Assembly: GCA_009733775.1 (NCBI GenBank)
Contig: WOGZ01000297.1
Location: 1 to 41,041 of the forward strand
Source of the DNA: Alectoria sarmentosa
Taxonomy: Eukaryota > Ascomycota > Lecanoromycetes > Lecanorales > Parmeliaceae
Length of the DNA stretch: 41,041 nucleotides
Direction of reading: 5' to 3'
In this document: piece after piece, positions 22,261 to 32,719 of the stretch
Numbering within the stretch: the stretch's first letter is position 1
How the letters are laid out: each line of letters begins with the position of its first letter
Notes under the pieces: model-generated
Told to the model about the DNA's origin: nothing
Database searches by the model: none
The model's input: only the letters and a program-made list of their open reading frames with translations
Program-made: the position numbers and the translations under genes

Positions 22261-23486
22261 TTAAGTTTTTATTGCATATTTAAATTGAATTGCGAAACGT
22301 ATTAAAAAGTTTATATAAATCGTAAATTTATTCGATTCGAAAATGAAGAGAAAAATGTAATTTGTTATACGATATTTATGATAATAAAATGATTCGTGAA
22401 GATGATTATCTTTTTTTCGGATTTTTGATTCAACATGTGAGAAATCTTTTTTAACATTTATATTAAAATTCCGATTTTTAATTTCGTGAATCAATATTTC
22501 AATTTTATAAAATTCAAAAGTTTTGATAAAAATATGATAAATTGAATATTGATTTTTGAAAAAGAATTTTTTTAAGAATCATCGAGAACGTGATATAAAA
22601 TTATTTCAAATTTGTATTTTTTGAATTCGTCGAGGTTAGCATAAAGTTGATATATCGAATCATGATAATAAAAATAAGTTTTCGTGATTAAGGTTTTTTG
22701 AAAAATCTCGAAAATCTTTTTTTTTTTTTTAATAGAAATTATTTTAATGTTTTTAATATATTTTTTTTAAATTCGATTTTTTTATGCAAATGAGCGTTTG
22801 AAAAGTTTAATTTTTAAATGTTATAATAATTCGAAAATTTGAGTGAAATATCACACATTTCTTCATAATCAATTCGTTATTTTTATATAAGTTTTTAAAT
22901 TTTTTAATGTTTTTGAAAAGCATATTTTTTTGATCGCGATAATTCTTTTTTTAATAATTATAAATTTAAAATCATTTATCTTTTGATTTAATAAGGTGAC
23001 GAATGAATATTTTAAATAAGATTTTTTAAATTTAAAAGTGATTTTCAATTTCGCGAAAAATCGAAAAATCGTTTTTAAATGCTCGAAATGTTTTTTTGTT
23101 ATTCGCGAAAAAATAATTATATCGTCGATATAACATTTTGTAAAATAATGATATTAATATAAAAATTCGTTCATTTTCCTTTATACGTAAAGAATAAAAT
23201 TTTTAAATCTCATTATTATGATATTGAAATGTTTCGATTTTTTATGAAATATGATAATGAAACGTTAATGATGATTTTTTTTGATTAAAAATAAATGAAA
23301 TTGTTTATTGTAATCGATCATGTTAATGAAATTATATTTTTGAATAAAAATAATGATATCCTTTTGGAGCGGAATTGAATAATTATTTGAAATAATAATT
23401 TTGTTTAATTTTCGAATATTCATAATCACTCTTTTTTTTCGTTTTGAAATCTTTTTTGAATTAATATAAATGATTTTGTAAATCAT
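22261..23486 (-). pseudogene. gypsy reverse transcriptase/RNase H remnant (element E)
   Basis: The open frame 23265-23486 contains RVIMNIRKLNKIIISNNYSI then PLQKDIIIFIQKYNFINMID, matching the family motif RVVVDIRGLN-K...YP-x-PLQ-x-DII. The catalytic box YIDDIIIFS is intact, with YIDD at 23121-23132 (minus strand). The connection and RNase H follow: YQLYANLDEFKKYKFEIILY near 22600-22660, then FIIFLSKLLN (family: P-x-LFLSR-LL), and the open frames 22261-22494 and 21984-22250 (INKFNVFNEINIYIF). This RT is of the same type as that of element B. Confidence 0.85.
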
Positions 23487-23499
23487 AAAAATCGAAAAG

Positions 23500-26400
23500 A
23501 CAAAAGATGTAGATTTTATTAATCAATTCATTTTTTTTTATGAATACATTTTATTAAATTTTTCATTTATCAATTTTCTGACTTTCGAAATAAATGAATA
23601 TATTTTATTTTTCAATTTCGTTATCGAAGATTATTAATTTATGATGATAAACATTTGCATTTATTCGGATTCGGATAAATCGATTATGTTTTTGATATTC
23701 TTTTAAATTTTAAGATTTTTTTTCATAATTCGACATATGACATTTACGTATTTTTATTTATTATAAATCGTTATTTCGTTTAAAAGTTGAATTTTCAAAA
23801 AGGGATCGATTAAGATTTTTTTAAATGTTGATTTTAAATTTAATAAATTCGTGAATTTCGCAATTATAGATTTCTTATTTTTAAAAGTCTTTATTATCAA
23901 AAAATGATTTTTTAAATCAATTTAATAACTTTTTTAAGTCTTATATTTTATAATAATGTTTATTTTTTGACGATAAAAAATTAAAAACGAATATGTAAAA
24001 TTATTTCGAATATTTATGAAATCAAAATTTGCGTTTACGAAATGAGAATACATTTTTTTTATTTTTGATTTAAAAATAAAGTTTCGATTGAAAAGAAGAT
24101 CTTTATCGCGTAAAAAAATGTTTATAATTTTTGTTATTTTAAATAAAATCATTTATTTGCGTTTCGAGTATATGATTTTTCGAATTTGAATATTGTTTCG
24201 AGCGATAATTTGAATAAAAACGACGATATTTTCGCATTTTGTGAAATTTTTTTTTTTTTTCGAAATGTTGATGATTACGTTTTCAAGATCGAAAATATTT
24301 ATATTAATTAAGAGATTCGTTTTTAAATTATTTATTACGTGAATATTTTTGATAAATTTTATAAAGATTGAGGTTTTATCGCTTTTCTTTTTTATAAAAA
24401 ATAAGAAATTGAATTATTCATTAATAAAATGTTTATTAAAATCAATTTTTCGCAAAGTTATTAAAACTTTATATTTGTTCAATTTGAATTCGATAAATAA
24501 TTTTTTTAAGAAAAGTTTATTAATTATGCTTATAAAACATTTTATATTTAAACATTTAAATTTTGACGACGTTTTTATTATAAGATTTATCAATTTTATG
24601 AAATAATGTTATGATTGAAAAATTATATCGAAAATAAAAAAAAATGATATCGAAGATTCGATTATATGTAATAATTTTGAATTCATAATTATAAAAACGA
24701 TTTCAAATTTTTTCGAAGGATTAAGATTCTTTTAAAGATGTTTTCGAGAATTAAGATTTTTTTAAAAATGTTTTTGAAAATAAGATTTGATCTTGATGTG
24801 AGCGTGTAATAAATTGTTTGAGAAAAAGTCTTTTTTGCAAATACGATATTGAAATTGTTTTTTTTTCTTTTTAATGATAATATAATATGTCATAAATATA
24901 AATTTAATATTGATTTCGTTATTTTTAAGGTTTTTTTTTTTTTTAATAAATTTTTTTTTATTCGCATTATGAAATTGTTTCTCGTTTTCATAATATATAT
25001 AGGAATTTTAATAATTAATATTTTTATAATAACCTTTAAGATCATAATTCTCGTTAAGAAAATCGTTAAAATATGTTTTTTGAGAAACTTTAAAAGGCGA
25101 CATTTTCGTAAATTTTTAATTCTCATATGATTTTTGATTTTTATATGATCTTTGGTTTTTTTTATACGATCTTTGTTAATAAAAAGGTCGATTATTACGA
25201 TTCGCATAATTGTTCTCGTAATTTTGATGATAATTATTCGATTGAGCATTTTTTGTCGTAATTATTAATGATTATTTTGAAATGAATAAAGCGTATTTTT
25301 GATTATATGAGCGATGATATAAACTTTAATGTTTGCGTTTATGTAATTTGAAGAAAAAAAATTTAATTTGATTATAAATAAATTTTTATTTGTTCGTTTA
25401 ATGTTTATTGTTGAAAATTGTAAATTTATTAAACGTATTGAGGATATATAAGAAAATTTGATTATTATTGATTTTCGTAAATCGAATATAATGATGTCGA
25501 TTGATAAATATGAATATCGAATTTATGAGAATTCGGCATTATGAAGAAACGTGAAGGAAAATAAGGTCGTTATAACGTTTTTTGATATTCATTTTATCTT
25601 TTTTTAAATAAAGATTTGTTTTTGTTAAATCGTTATTTTCGATTTCGTTTTCGATCTTTTTTTTTATTTTATTTTCGAACTTTTTTTCGCATATCTTTAT
25701 ATTGTGTTTTTTTTTGTTAATGAATACGATATTAAAAAAATTTTTTGTTATTAAGTTTTTTCGTGAATTGTTCAAGCGTGATTAAGAAAGTTAAGAAAAA
25801 TATTGAAACTTGTAAATTCACATTTAAATGATTTTATATTCAAATAATTTGTGTATGTTCATCGAAAATCCTTATTTATATTGCATATTTGAAAACGTTT
25901 TGTATATAATTTATGAAATTTTTTTTATTTCCGACGTTAATGAGAATATATATTTATTTGATGAGTTGATTTAATGTCGAAAACATCGAGATTTTGAATC
26001 TTTTTTGTAAATGAATGAATGTTTTTTTAAATTTCGTTTATAATTGCATTATGATATTTTTCTCATTTTGAAAAAGAATGTTTAATTATCAAAAAAATGT
26101 CGTTTCACGAAAATAAATGAAAAGATTTGTTTATATGATATTTTCTTTTTTGATTATAATGTAATTTTTTATTCGTCGACAAAAGAAATATATTTTTCGA
26201 TATATGTTTTTTTTGTTTATAAAGACAATGTCATCAATATCGTAAAATTCTTTTAAATTTGAATGAAAGAATTTTAAGTCGAAAGCACGAAAATTATTTT
26301 TAGAATTTCTTTAAATTTGTTTAAAAGGTTTTTGAGGTTTTTGCGGTTTAGAAAAGTTTGTTGAATTGAATGTAAATTGAAGGTTATTTAAGGTAGTTTG

Positions 26401-27683
26401 CATAGTTTGTAATATTGTTTATTATATGACAAAATTTACCTTTAAAAAAATAAAAGATAAGGATTTCGTTATGTTTTCTTATTCGAAATTCCTTAATTGA
26501 CTTTGAATAAAAGTTCGATTATTATTAAGATTGAAAAAATCAATATTAAAGAAATTATGAAATTCGTTAAAATTATTATTATTTTCGATTATTTTATTAA
26601 AAATAGTTCTTTTTGATGGAAAAAAAGAGAATTTCAAATCGTTAAAAGATAGAGAAAATGTAAAAAATGATTTAGATTTTTGAATTGTTGATGAGGAGAG
26701 TGAAAGAATAGAACGTTTTGATGTGAATATAAATTAATATCGTTCTTTTTTTTGAAGAATCGGATTTTTTATATCAAGGGTAATCGTTTCGTTAAAATGA
26801 ATAAATTCAAATGTGAGATCGTTATTAAATAGATTTTCGGAATTTTTTTTGATAAGGTGAATAGGTTTAGATGTGAGATCGTTATTAAATAGATTTTTAA
26901 AAGTTATTTTATTTTCTTTTTGGGTGATTATCTTGATAAATGAGATAATAAAAGAAATATAAAACGTTATTTTTATCGAAGGTGGGTCTTAAAACCTTTG
27001 AAAGGTTTGAATTTTTTGATTAAATGTTCGGAAAGTAGTTCGTAAAGAAGATCGATTAATTGTTTAATTCGATGATCAAGAATGGGATTTTAAAGACGTT
27101 GATCGGGTTTTGACACGTTCGTCAATAAGAAAGTTTGAAATGTTTTTGCTAATTTTTGAAGATTTGAGATTATTTTTCACGATTTGAGATATAAATCGAT
27201 GAACGTTTTGATTAAAAAGATTCGTGAAAATGTGTTTATTTTAAAAGAAGTTTTTAAATTAAAAAGTGAGAATAATAATTTTTTGAAACATAAAATTTAA
27301 AATAAAAATGAAATTCGATGTTTTAAATATAAAAATATGACGAATTGAGGAAAAAAATTATAAGAGAAATTTTTTTCGACGAAGAAAATAAGAAGCATTT
27401 GTCTCACATAATCGTTTCGAATTATGAAAATTAATAATTCGATCTCGATTCGAGATTCGAGGTTCGAAATTCGAAATTCGAAATATGAAATTTAATATAA
27501 GAGAGAATTCAATATAAGAGAAAATCTAATATAAAATAAAGTGAAAATTAAAACGAAAGATGCTCGTTTTGGAATTCGATTTTAATGAAAAAAAAATTTG
27601 GTGTTTAAAAATTGATGATTATGTCGGAAGATTGATGTTTGAAATTGATGATATTGAAATGAACATTCAATGTTGTTATTAAT
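23500..27683 (-). pseudogene. gag-protease region of element E (poorly preserved)
   Basis: From the 5' LTR (27684) towards RT, the minus strand should hold leader, gag and protease. Around 25050-25250 it reads as Asn/Arg/Tyr/Gln-rich repeats ending in RSYKKNQRSYKNQKSYEN, typical of the RNA-binding tail of fungal gypsy gag. The zinc-knuckle cysteines are gone. The open frames 25539-25775, 24890-25249 and 23934-24152 are fragments or shadows. I cannot place the protease. A leader repeat of 8-bp TTCGA-type units lies at 27438-27489, and 17-bp TAATATAAGAGA-type units at about 27491-27540. Confidence 0.5.
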
Positions 27684-27868
27684 TGGCAAGGTTTTCGATA
27701 AAAATGAGATTTTTATATCACGGAACGGTTTTTTTCATATGCGGAAACAAAAGAATAAAAGATAGAAAAACAAGTTATGTTATTGAGTGTGTGATTATTG
27801 ATGTATTTTTTATGCTAAGAAAGCTACGTTATGTTGAATACCAAGCTATCTAGCAAGTAACCATAACA
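27684..27868 (-). repeat. 5' LTR of element E (LTR3)
   Basis: 185 bp, with intact ends: plus strand TGGCAAGG...CCATAACA, so TGTTATGG...CCTTGCCA in the element's sense. It is the same length as the other two copies, with transitions only. Flanked on the right by the target duplication TATAA (27869-27873). Confidence 0.93.
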
Positions 27869-28450
27869 TATAACGTCTTTATAAATTTATAAATCTTATT
27901 TTTTTTGTTTTTAATTTTTAATTTTGTGAATTATATCACATAAATTATCTTTTTAACATCGTCATATAAAAAACGATTTTAACGTTTATTTATATAAGTT
28001 TTTAATTTAAAATTGTCGCAAATGCGAAAATAATCTTATAATTTATAAATTTTATTATTAAAACGAAAGTTTTATTAAAGTCGATCTCTTCTCGTTGTTC
28101 GAAGTCACGACTTATTTAATAAATTTTATATCGAACGATTTCATCGATAAGATTTTCTTTGATGTTGTAAATTTATTTATTTTTTCAAAACACGCGCATT
28201 TGAAAATAAATTCATTAAAATTTAAATATCGTTAATAATAATAAAATTGATTTCGTTTTATATGATTATTTATTAATGCATTTTACGATAAAAATTCATT
28301 ATGATTTTTTTGAAATTTCGAGATTTATAAGATTCAATAAAAATGACTTTTGTTAATAAAACGAAAAGGTTTAAAATGAAATTTTAATATAATTTCGTGA
28401 TTTTGAACGATTTTATAATAAAAATAAATTCGAAAATTTTATTGATTATG
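27869..28450 (-). pseudogene. copia reverse transcriptase N-terminal half (element D)
   Basis: Minus strand, in order: IVRYKIY then FEQREEIDFNKTF (family: HKARWVVRGFEQREGIDFNETF), FINYKIIFAFATI (family: MSYKA-x-FA-x-A), INVKIVF (family: MDVKTAF), FLYDDVKKIIYVI (family: FLYGD-x-x-EEIYV) and KNKIYKFIKTLY (family: VYKLNKALYG). A one-base frameshift lies between the MDVKTAF and FLYGD equivalents, near 27965. Everything after the last Tyr codon is found beyond element E. Confidence 0.85.
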
Positions 28451-28599
28451 AAGCGAATAATAGATTTGAGCGTAAATGTAAATGAAAATAAAGAAGTTGT
28501 AATATTGTCGTTGAATATATTAAACGATCGTTTAATTATAAATTTTAAATCAAATACGCTTGCGATTTTTGGCGGAGTTCTTTTTAAGATTAAAATGAA

Positions 28600-29961
28600 A
28601 TTAAATTAATCATTAATCATTTTTTCGATAATTGTATATTTCTTTTAACGCTTTTCCCCTGAAATTGTAAATGAAAAAAAAAATGATTTTAATATTCGAT
28701 ATTTTTAGCGAATTTGCGTTTATTACGATAAACGTTAATTTGTTTTTCGACGATAACGGTGTTTAATTCGAAAGAAATGAATTTGAAAAAGACGTTATCG
28801 ATTTAATTAACATTAAAGACAATAATTATCTCATCGTTATTTAAAAACATACGATAATTCTTATCTTAATATTTTAAAAAACGCTTTTTGACGACGCGAT
28901 CTTGATATTTCTTTCAATTAATATTACGAAAAACAATTTGATAATAATCGATTTGATCGATAATGCGTAAAGGAAATATATTTAAAAAAAAATCGATATT
29001 AATCTCGAATGAAATAACGTTATAATCAATAACGAATTGAATATTACGAAAAATATTAATTGCTTAAACGAATTTTATTTAATATTTTCAAAGTAATTTT
29101 TTTTTTAAATATAACGTTTATTTTGCGTTGAATAATAACGTTTAAATATTCAAATTTGTTATTTATTTAAAAATTATCAGATATAATGCGTTTTCAAATA
29201 ATATCTTTAAATAATCAAAAAACTTTCATTTGATAATTATCGAATTTAATATCGCAATTAATGCGGAAACGAATACATTTATTGTTATCATATTTCGAAT
29301 TATTAAAAAACATTTTAAACGCGATCAGAATTATTGAAGCAAATTTATCGAATAATAAATAAACGTTAAATCGAAGAATTTTATCATCAAAAAAGGTGAT
29401 CATTCACTTAAAGTTATTTTAAAAAACATTGAATAAACCCTAAAAATCGCTATAAATTAAATCGTTTTATTATCTTTTAAAAACAATATGTCATTTATAT
29501 GATTTCACTTTTATATTAATTATAAAACATAATTCGCAAATATCGTTAAAAAGTGAAATGAAGAAATTTATAAATTATTAAACACGATGTTTTTTCAAAT
29601 AATATTTTTAAATAATCGAAATTTTTTTATTTGATAATTGTCGAATTTAATATCGCAATTAATGCGAAAATAAATATATCAATTATCGTCGTATTTTAAA
29701 TCATTAAGAAACATCTTAAATGCGATAAAAATTATTAAATTAAATTTATCGAATAATAAATAAACGTTAAATCGAAAGCTTTTATTGTTAAAAAAGATGA
29801 TTATTCATACAAAATCATTTCAAAAAATATCAAATAAATCTTAAAAATCGTTATGAATTAAATCGTTTTATTATCTTTTAAAAATAATGTGTTATTTATG
29901 TGATTTTATTTTTATGTTAATCATAAAGCATGATTCGCAAGCATCGTCGAAAAATGAAATA
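28600..29961 (-). pseudogene. copia integrase remnant, core duplicated in tandem (element D)
   Basis: The minus-strand open frame 29215-29403 reads FFDDKILRFNVYLLFDKFAS then RFRINCDIKFDNYQMKVF. This corresponds to the copia integrase core (F-x-DD-x-TR-x-x-WVY...F-R-x-DGG-x-EFDNYEMK) with D to N and G to C/D-type damage. The same segment occurs again about 401 bp to the right (29566-29961). Towards RT, about 28800-28890 reads like the C-terminal GY-x-G-x-x-YRI...V-x-x-RDV-x-F part. Confidence 0.68.
29165..29961. repeat. 401-bp tandem duplication inside copia D
   Basis: 29165-29561 and 29566-29961 are direct copies: TTTTCAAATAAT occurs at 29191 and 29592, and TGAAAT ends at 29559 and 29960. 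Differences are mostly transitions of both kinds (C/T and G/A), as expected if the tandem pair was itself a substrate of RIP. Confidence 0.88.
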
Positions 29962-30499
29962 AAAAAAAATTCATTTTAACGCACATTTAAATTAATTTTT
30001 TGAGATTTTAAACATTTAAATATTTATAATATATATATCATATGCGAAAAGTTATTTTATTAATTTGAAACTTTAATAAAAAATTTAAAAAATTTTGATT
30101 ATCAAAAACAAATTCAATTAAAAATTCATTATAAATGAATTTTTACTTATTAACGATTATTAAAATTAAAAGAATTTCTTTTCAAATATCAAACGCATAA
30201 AGACGATTTTAAATACATTTAAAGAAAAAACGTTATTTTTTGATAATAATGTTATTAAAAATAAAAGTCAAAGAAAATCCTTATTTCTTTAATTGTTTTT
30301 TAAAAATGAAATTAAAATCGTAATTAAGCATAAATTAAACCTCTTAAAAGAATTAAAATGCGTTTAATATTATTCATTTTACATTTAAGTTCGATGTTTC
30401 CGAAATCAATAATTACATAATCATTAATAAGATTATTCATAAAACGTAAAAGTTCAAAAAATTCAAAAATTTTGAAAATCGAAAAAATGTAAATTATAT

Positions 30500-31650
30500 A
30501 TTAAATATAAACACAATTTCATAATTAAAAAGAAGACATTATTATTATAATAAATAAAGCGATAATTTACGTTTTATCAACAACTCTCAACTTAATAATC
30601 TCATAAACCTTTTTGATTAAAACGTTAAAATTTATAATAAATTCGAAAATCGATTTAAAAACGATAAGAATAATAAAAATAATATAAACGATAAAACAAC
30701 GAACGATTTTTGATTAAATAATTATCACAACTGCGTTAACATTATTAAGTTGTTTTTTTAATTTTTTAATAAATTTAAATACGAAATTTTCTCTTTCTCG
30801 ATCACGTTTTTCATAATTTTCACGATTATAATTATCACGATTATCACGATTATCACGATTATCACGATTATCACGATTATCACGATTATCGCGATCTTCG
30901 CGATCTTCTTTATTTATATCGTTTTCATTTGATCGTTTATTGCGTTAATCGTATTCGTTAATATCGTGTTAATTCTTTTTATAATGAATATAATATTTGT
31001 AAATTTGAATATAAATGCGAAAATTGTTGAAATTTGCGCTTATTTAAATATGATATTTGATAACATCTTTAATAATAGTAAAAGTAAACATAAATTATTG
31101 AATATATTCAAGAAAATCGGTAATAATGATAATAAGTGTATAAACTTTCGAATGTGTAAAATCAAATAAATTAATAACGATATTAAAAAATCGAATTATT
31201 ATATAATGTAACGTTCATTTGATCTTATAATCTTTATTATAAATGTTATAAATTTAATTATAATTCTCGCGATACGCATTATATTAAAAATTTAACCTTT
31301 TATAAAAATAATTAATTTTTTAATTTTTATCGAATAAAAAGATCGCTCGATCGAATTAATTTTTAAAGTTTCAAATAACGTTTATAAAGATATTAATATA
31401 TTTTTATAACTTATTTTCGTAAACGATTAAAATAAAAAGTTTTAATTTAAAAATAATAAAATTGAAAATGTCGAAATCTCGAGATTTATATTTTTCAATT
31501 TTTTTTTAAAAAAAATATTAACGTCACATAATTTATTTTTCGATTGTTCGATTTTTTTCGAAAAATTTATATAAAAGTTTAATATATATAGCTTTATAGT
31601 TTTATCGAATTTAAAGAAATTTTTCAAAAAATACGAATATTATCGTAATT
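30500..31650 (-). pseudogene. gag-like region of element D
   Basis: The minus strand shows a charged, Asn/Arg/Asp-rich frame around 30780-30940 (EDREDRDNRDN... followed by ENYEKRDRERENFVF), resembling the nucleic-acid-binding tail of a retrotransposon gag. Upstream on the minus strand lies the open frame 31442-31627 (KFDKTIKLYILNFYINFSKK). The position, between the 5' LTR/leader and integrase, supports gag. No zinc knuckle (C-x2-C-x4-H-x4-C) survives. Confidence 0.5.
30819..30908. repeat. 9-bp minisatellite (TTATCACGA)n
   Basis: About eight uninterrupted or near-perfect copies of TTATCACGA, then two GCGATCTTC variants. On the minus strand the unit is CGT-GAT-AAT, encoding Arg-Asp-Asn repeats. 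Each unit retains one CpG and one CpA. Confidence 0.88.
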
Positions 31651-31865
31651 TATTGATTTTAAATTAATCGTAATATAATTTATAATTAGTTGTAAATTAT
31701 CTAAAATCAACTTTTCATCAAGTGTTTATTAACTCTTCATTGACTCTTTATCGACTTTTTATCGACATATAATTTCAAGTAATTAAATAATAATGAAACA
31801 TTCTCAATAATGAATATCAATGTACGTTTTAAGAAACGTGACATTATTTATTATGCGGTGTTTCT

Positions 31866-32075
31866 GCGCTATTATGTAGTTCACATCATTAATACGAATA
31901 AATCATTATTGTCGGTTAATGTTCAATACACTTACAATTCCCAGATGGGGTAACTTCTTAAGATAGGTGAGTGAGCGCTATTATGCAATCCCCACCATTG
32001 ACGCGAATGGGCCATTATTGTTTATTAATGTTTAATACATTTAAAAGTCCCAGATGGGGTAATTCCTTTGAGATA
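31866..32075. repeat. ~109-bp period tandem duplication in leader of element D
   Basis: Unit 1 is 31866-31965 and unit 2 is 31975-32075. Both start GCGCTATTATG and end with CCCAGATGGGGTAA and a TT-AGATA tail. Differences are mostly transitions; the second copy is less mutated. Next to it (32080-32125) the phrase TCGATAAACC is itself repeated with a 20-bp spacing and recurs at 40830-40860. Confidence 0.85.
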
Positions 32076-32144
32076 AAGTCTCGATAAACCTTTCTTATTT
32101 CGATAAACCCTTTGTTTAATAACTAACACATTTCAACGTTATAA

Positions 32145-32282
32145 TGTATCAAAATATGAAATAAAACATTAAACTGTATTGCTTTAAAAGTGTTACGAAA
32201 GAAAGACCGATTCATGTACGGGCGCACTAATTGTGTGCACGTGACTGCCATGGCTTGGCGTCACGTGACCCGAACTTCAACA
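32145..32282 (-). repeat. 5' LTR of copia D, at the edge of the gene island
   Basis: On the minus strand it starts TGTTGAAGTTCGGGTCACGT and ends ...TTTTGATACA. It shares start, CACGTGA palindrome and the GTAACACTTTTAAAGCAAT block with 4338-4460. Its outer end (32282) coincides with the switch from AT-rich to normal composition. No target duplication can be tested because the other end of D is missing. Confidence 0.68.
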
Positions 32283-32719
32283 GCTTCTTCCTGCAAACCA
32301 CCTGAATGAATAAAAAATCATTTCGTGATCGCTTTCCGTGGGAGCCCACTTTCCGCCAAAGCTCTTCATCAGGAAGGAAAAGCATCAAAGGACAGTCGGG
32401 AGACTTCTATTCTTGCTCACTGTTTGATATTATCGGTCACCTCTTTGGCCCTTTCGCTCCCAGTAGCGCTCGTGGCGGATAGCTCTTTCGAGCTCCTGTA
32501 GTGGAGTTTATCTAATTTTATTAGCTAAGTGTCGGTTGAAAGCCCGTACAGTCTGATAATACTGCACCAAGAGCCCGTGAAAGTTATCAGAGATGACTTT
32601 GTATGTAGTCCAAAATACGGGAAATATCGGCTCTGTTTAACTTCTCTATCGACACAGAGAATTCATACATTCACGTTCTAATAACAGTGAAAGCTGTTTT
32701 GAGGTATTCATGCTGACTG
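32283..32719. other. Gene-island border, downstream of OST3, no gene seen
   Basis: Normal base composition. No open frame with recognisable homology, no tRNA-like fold by eye and no repeat. The part nearest 32719 is the presumptive 3' untranslated region of the OST3-type gene. Confidence 0.5.

Larger units (their letters stand above)
17304..27868 (-). mobile_element. Ty3/gypsy chromovirus element E, 10.6 kb, nested in copia D
   Basis: The element is flanked by 185-bp LTRs (17304-17488 and 27684-27868) and by the identical 5-bp target duplication TATAA at 17299-17303 and 27869-27873. An extra LTR (17505-17689) lies inside the 3' end. Coding is on the minus strand: gag tail (about 25050-25250), RT (about 22700-23490), RNase H (about 22260-22700), integrase (about 21260-22000) and chromodomain (about 20590-20760). 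Another 2.9 kb follows before the 3' LTR. It is inserted within the RT of D. The internal region is heavily mutated while the LTRs are not. The plus strand of E is G-rich relative to C, unlike the neighbours. Confidence 0.9.
1..32282. other. AT-rich, RIP-degraded transposon domain
   Basis: The whole stretch is dominated by A and T, with frequent stops in all frames. Only short open frames remain, and recognisable transposon pol domains run through them with in-frame stops and a few frameshifts. Paired repeat copies inside the domain (three 185-bp LTRs, a 401-bp tandem duplication) differ almost only by C/T and G/A transitions, which is the signature of repeat-induced point mutation. Remaining cytosines are strikingly often in CpG, while CpC/GpG is rare. 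The domain ends abruptly near 32282, at the edge of an LTR. Patches at about 4263-4460, 17304-17689, 27684-27868 and 31930-32282 keep more normal composition. RIP itself is inferred; the composition and transition pattern are seen directly. Confidence 0.9.
27869..32282 (-). mobile_element. Ty1/copia element D, 5' part (minus strand)
   Basis: Continuation of D on the far side of element E. On the minus strand, from right to left: LTR (32282-32145), leader with tandem duplication, gag-like region with an RDN repeat (about 30500-31650), integrase (about 28600-29960, partly duplicated) and the N-terminal half of RT (27869-28450). The RT reads FEQREEIDFNKTF and KNKIYKFIKTLY up to the TATAA, and continues at 17303 (family: K-x-LYGLKQSPR). 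The two parts total about 6.4 kb, a normal copia length. Confidence 0.82.

Noticed and set aside
24849..25249. Overlapping open frames on both strands as small genes
   Set aside because: They lie in the presumed gag tail of element E; both are low-complexity products of AT saturation.
30819..30908. Tandem 9-mers as a possible CRISPR or centromeric satellite
   Set aside because: The unit is far too short for CRISPR, and the tract is 90 bp long within a gag-like frame.
32283..32719. Possible tRNA or small RNA gene in the island border
   Set aside because: No cloverleaf pairing or A/B-box arrangement could be found by eye.
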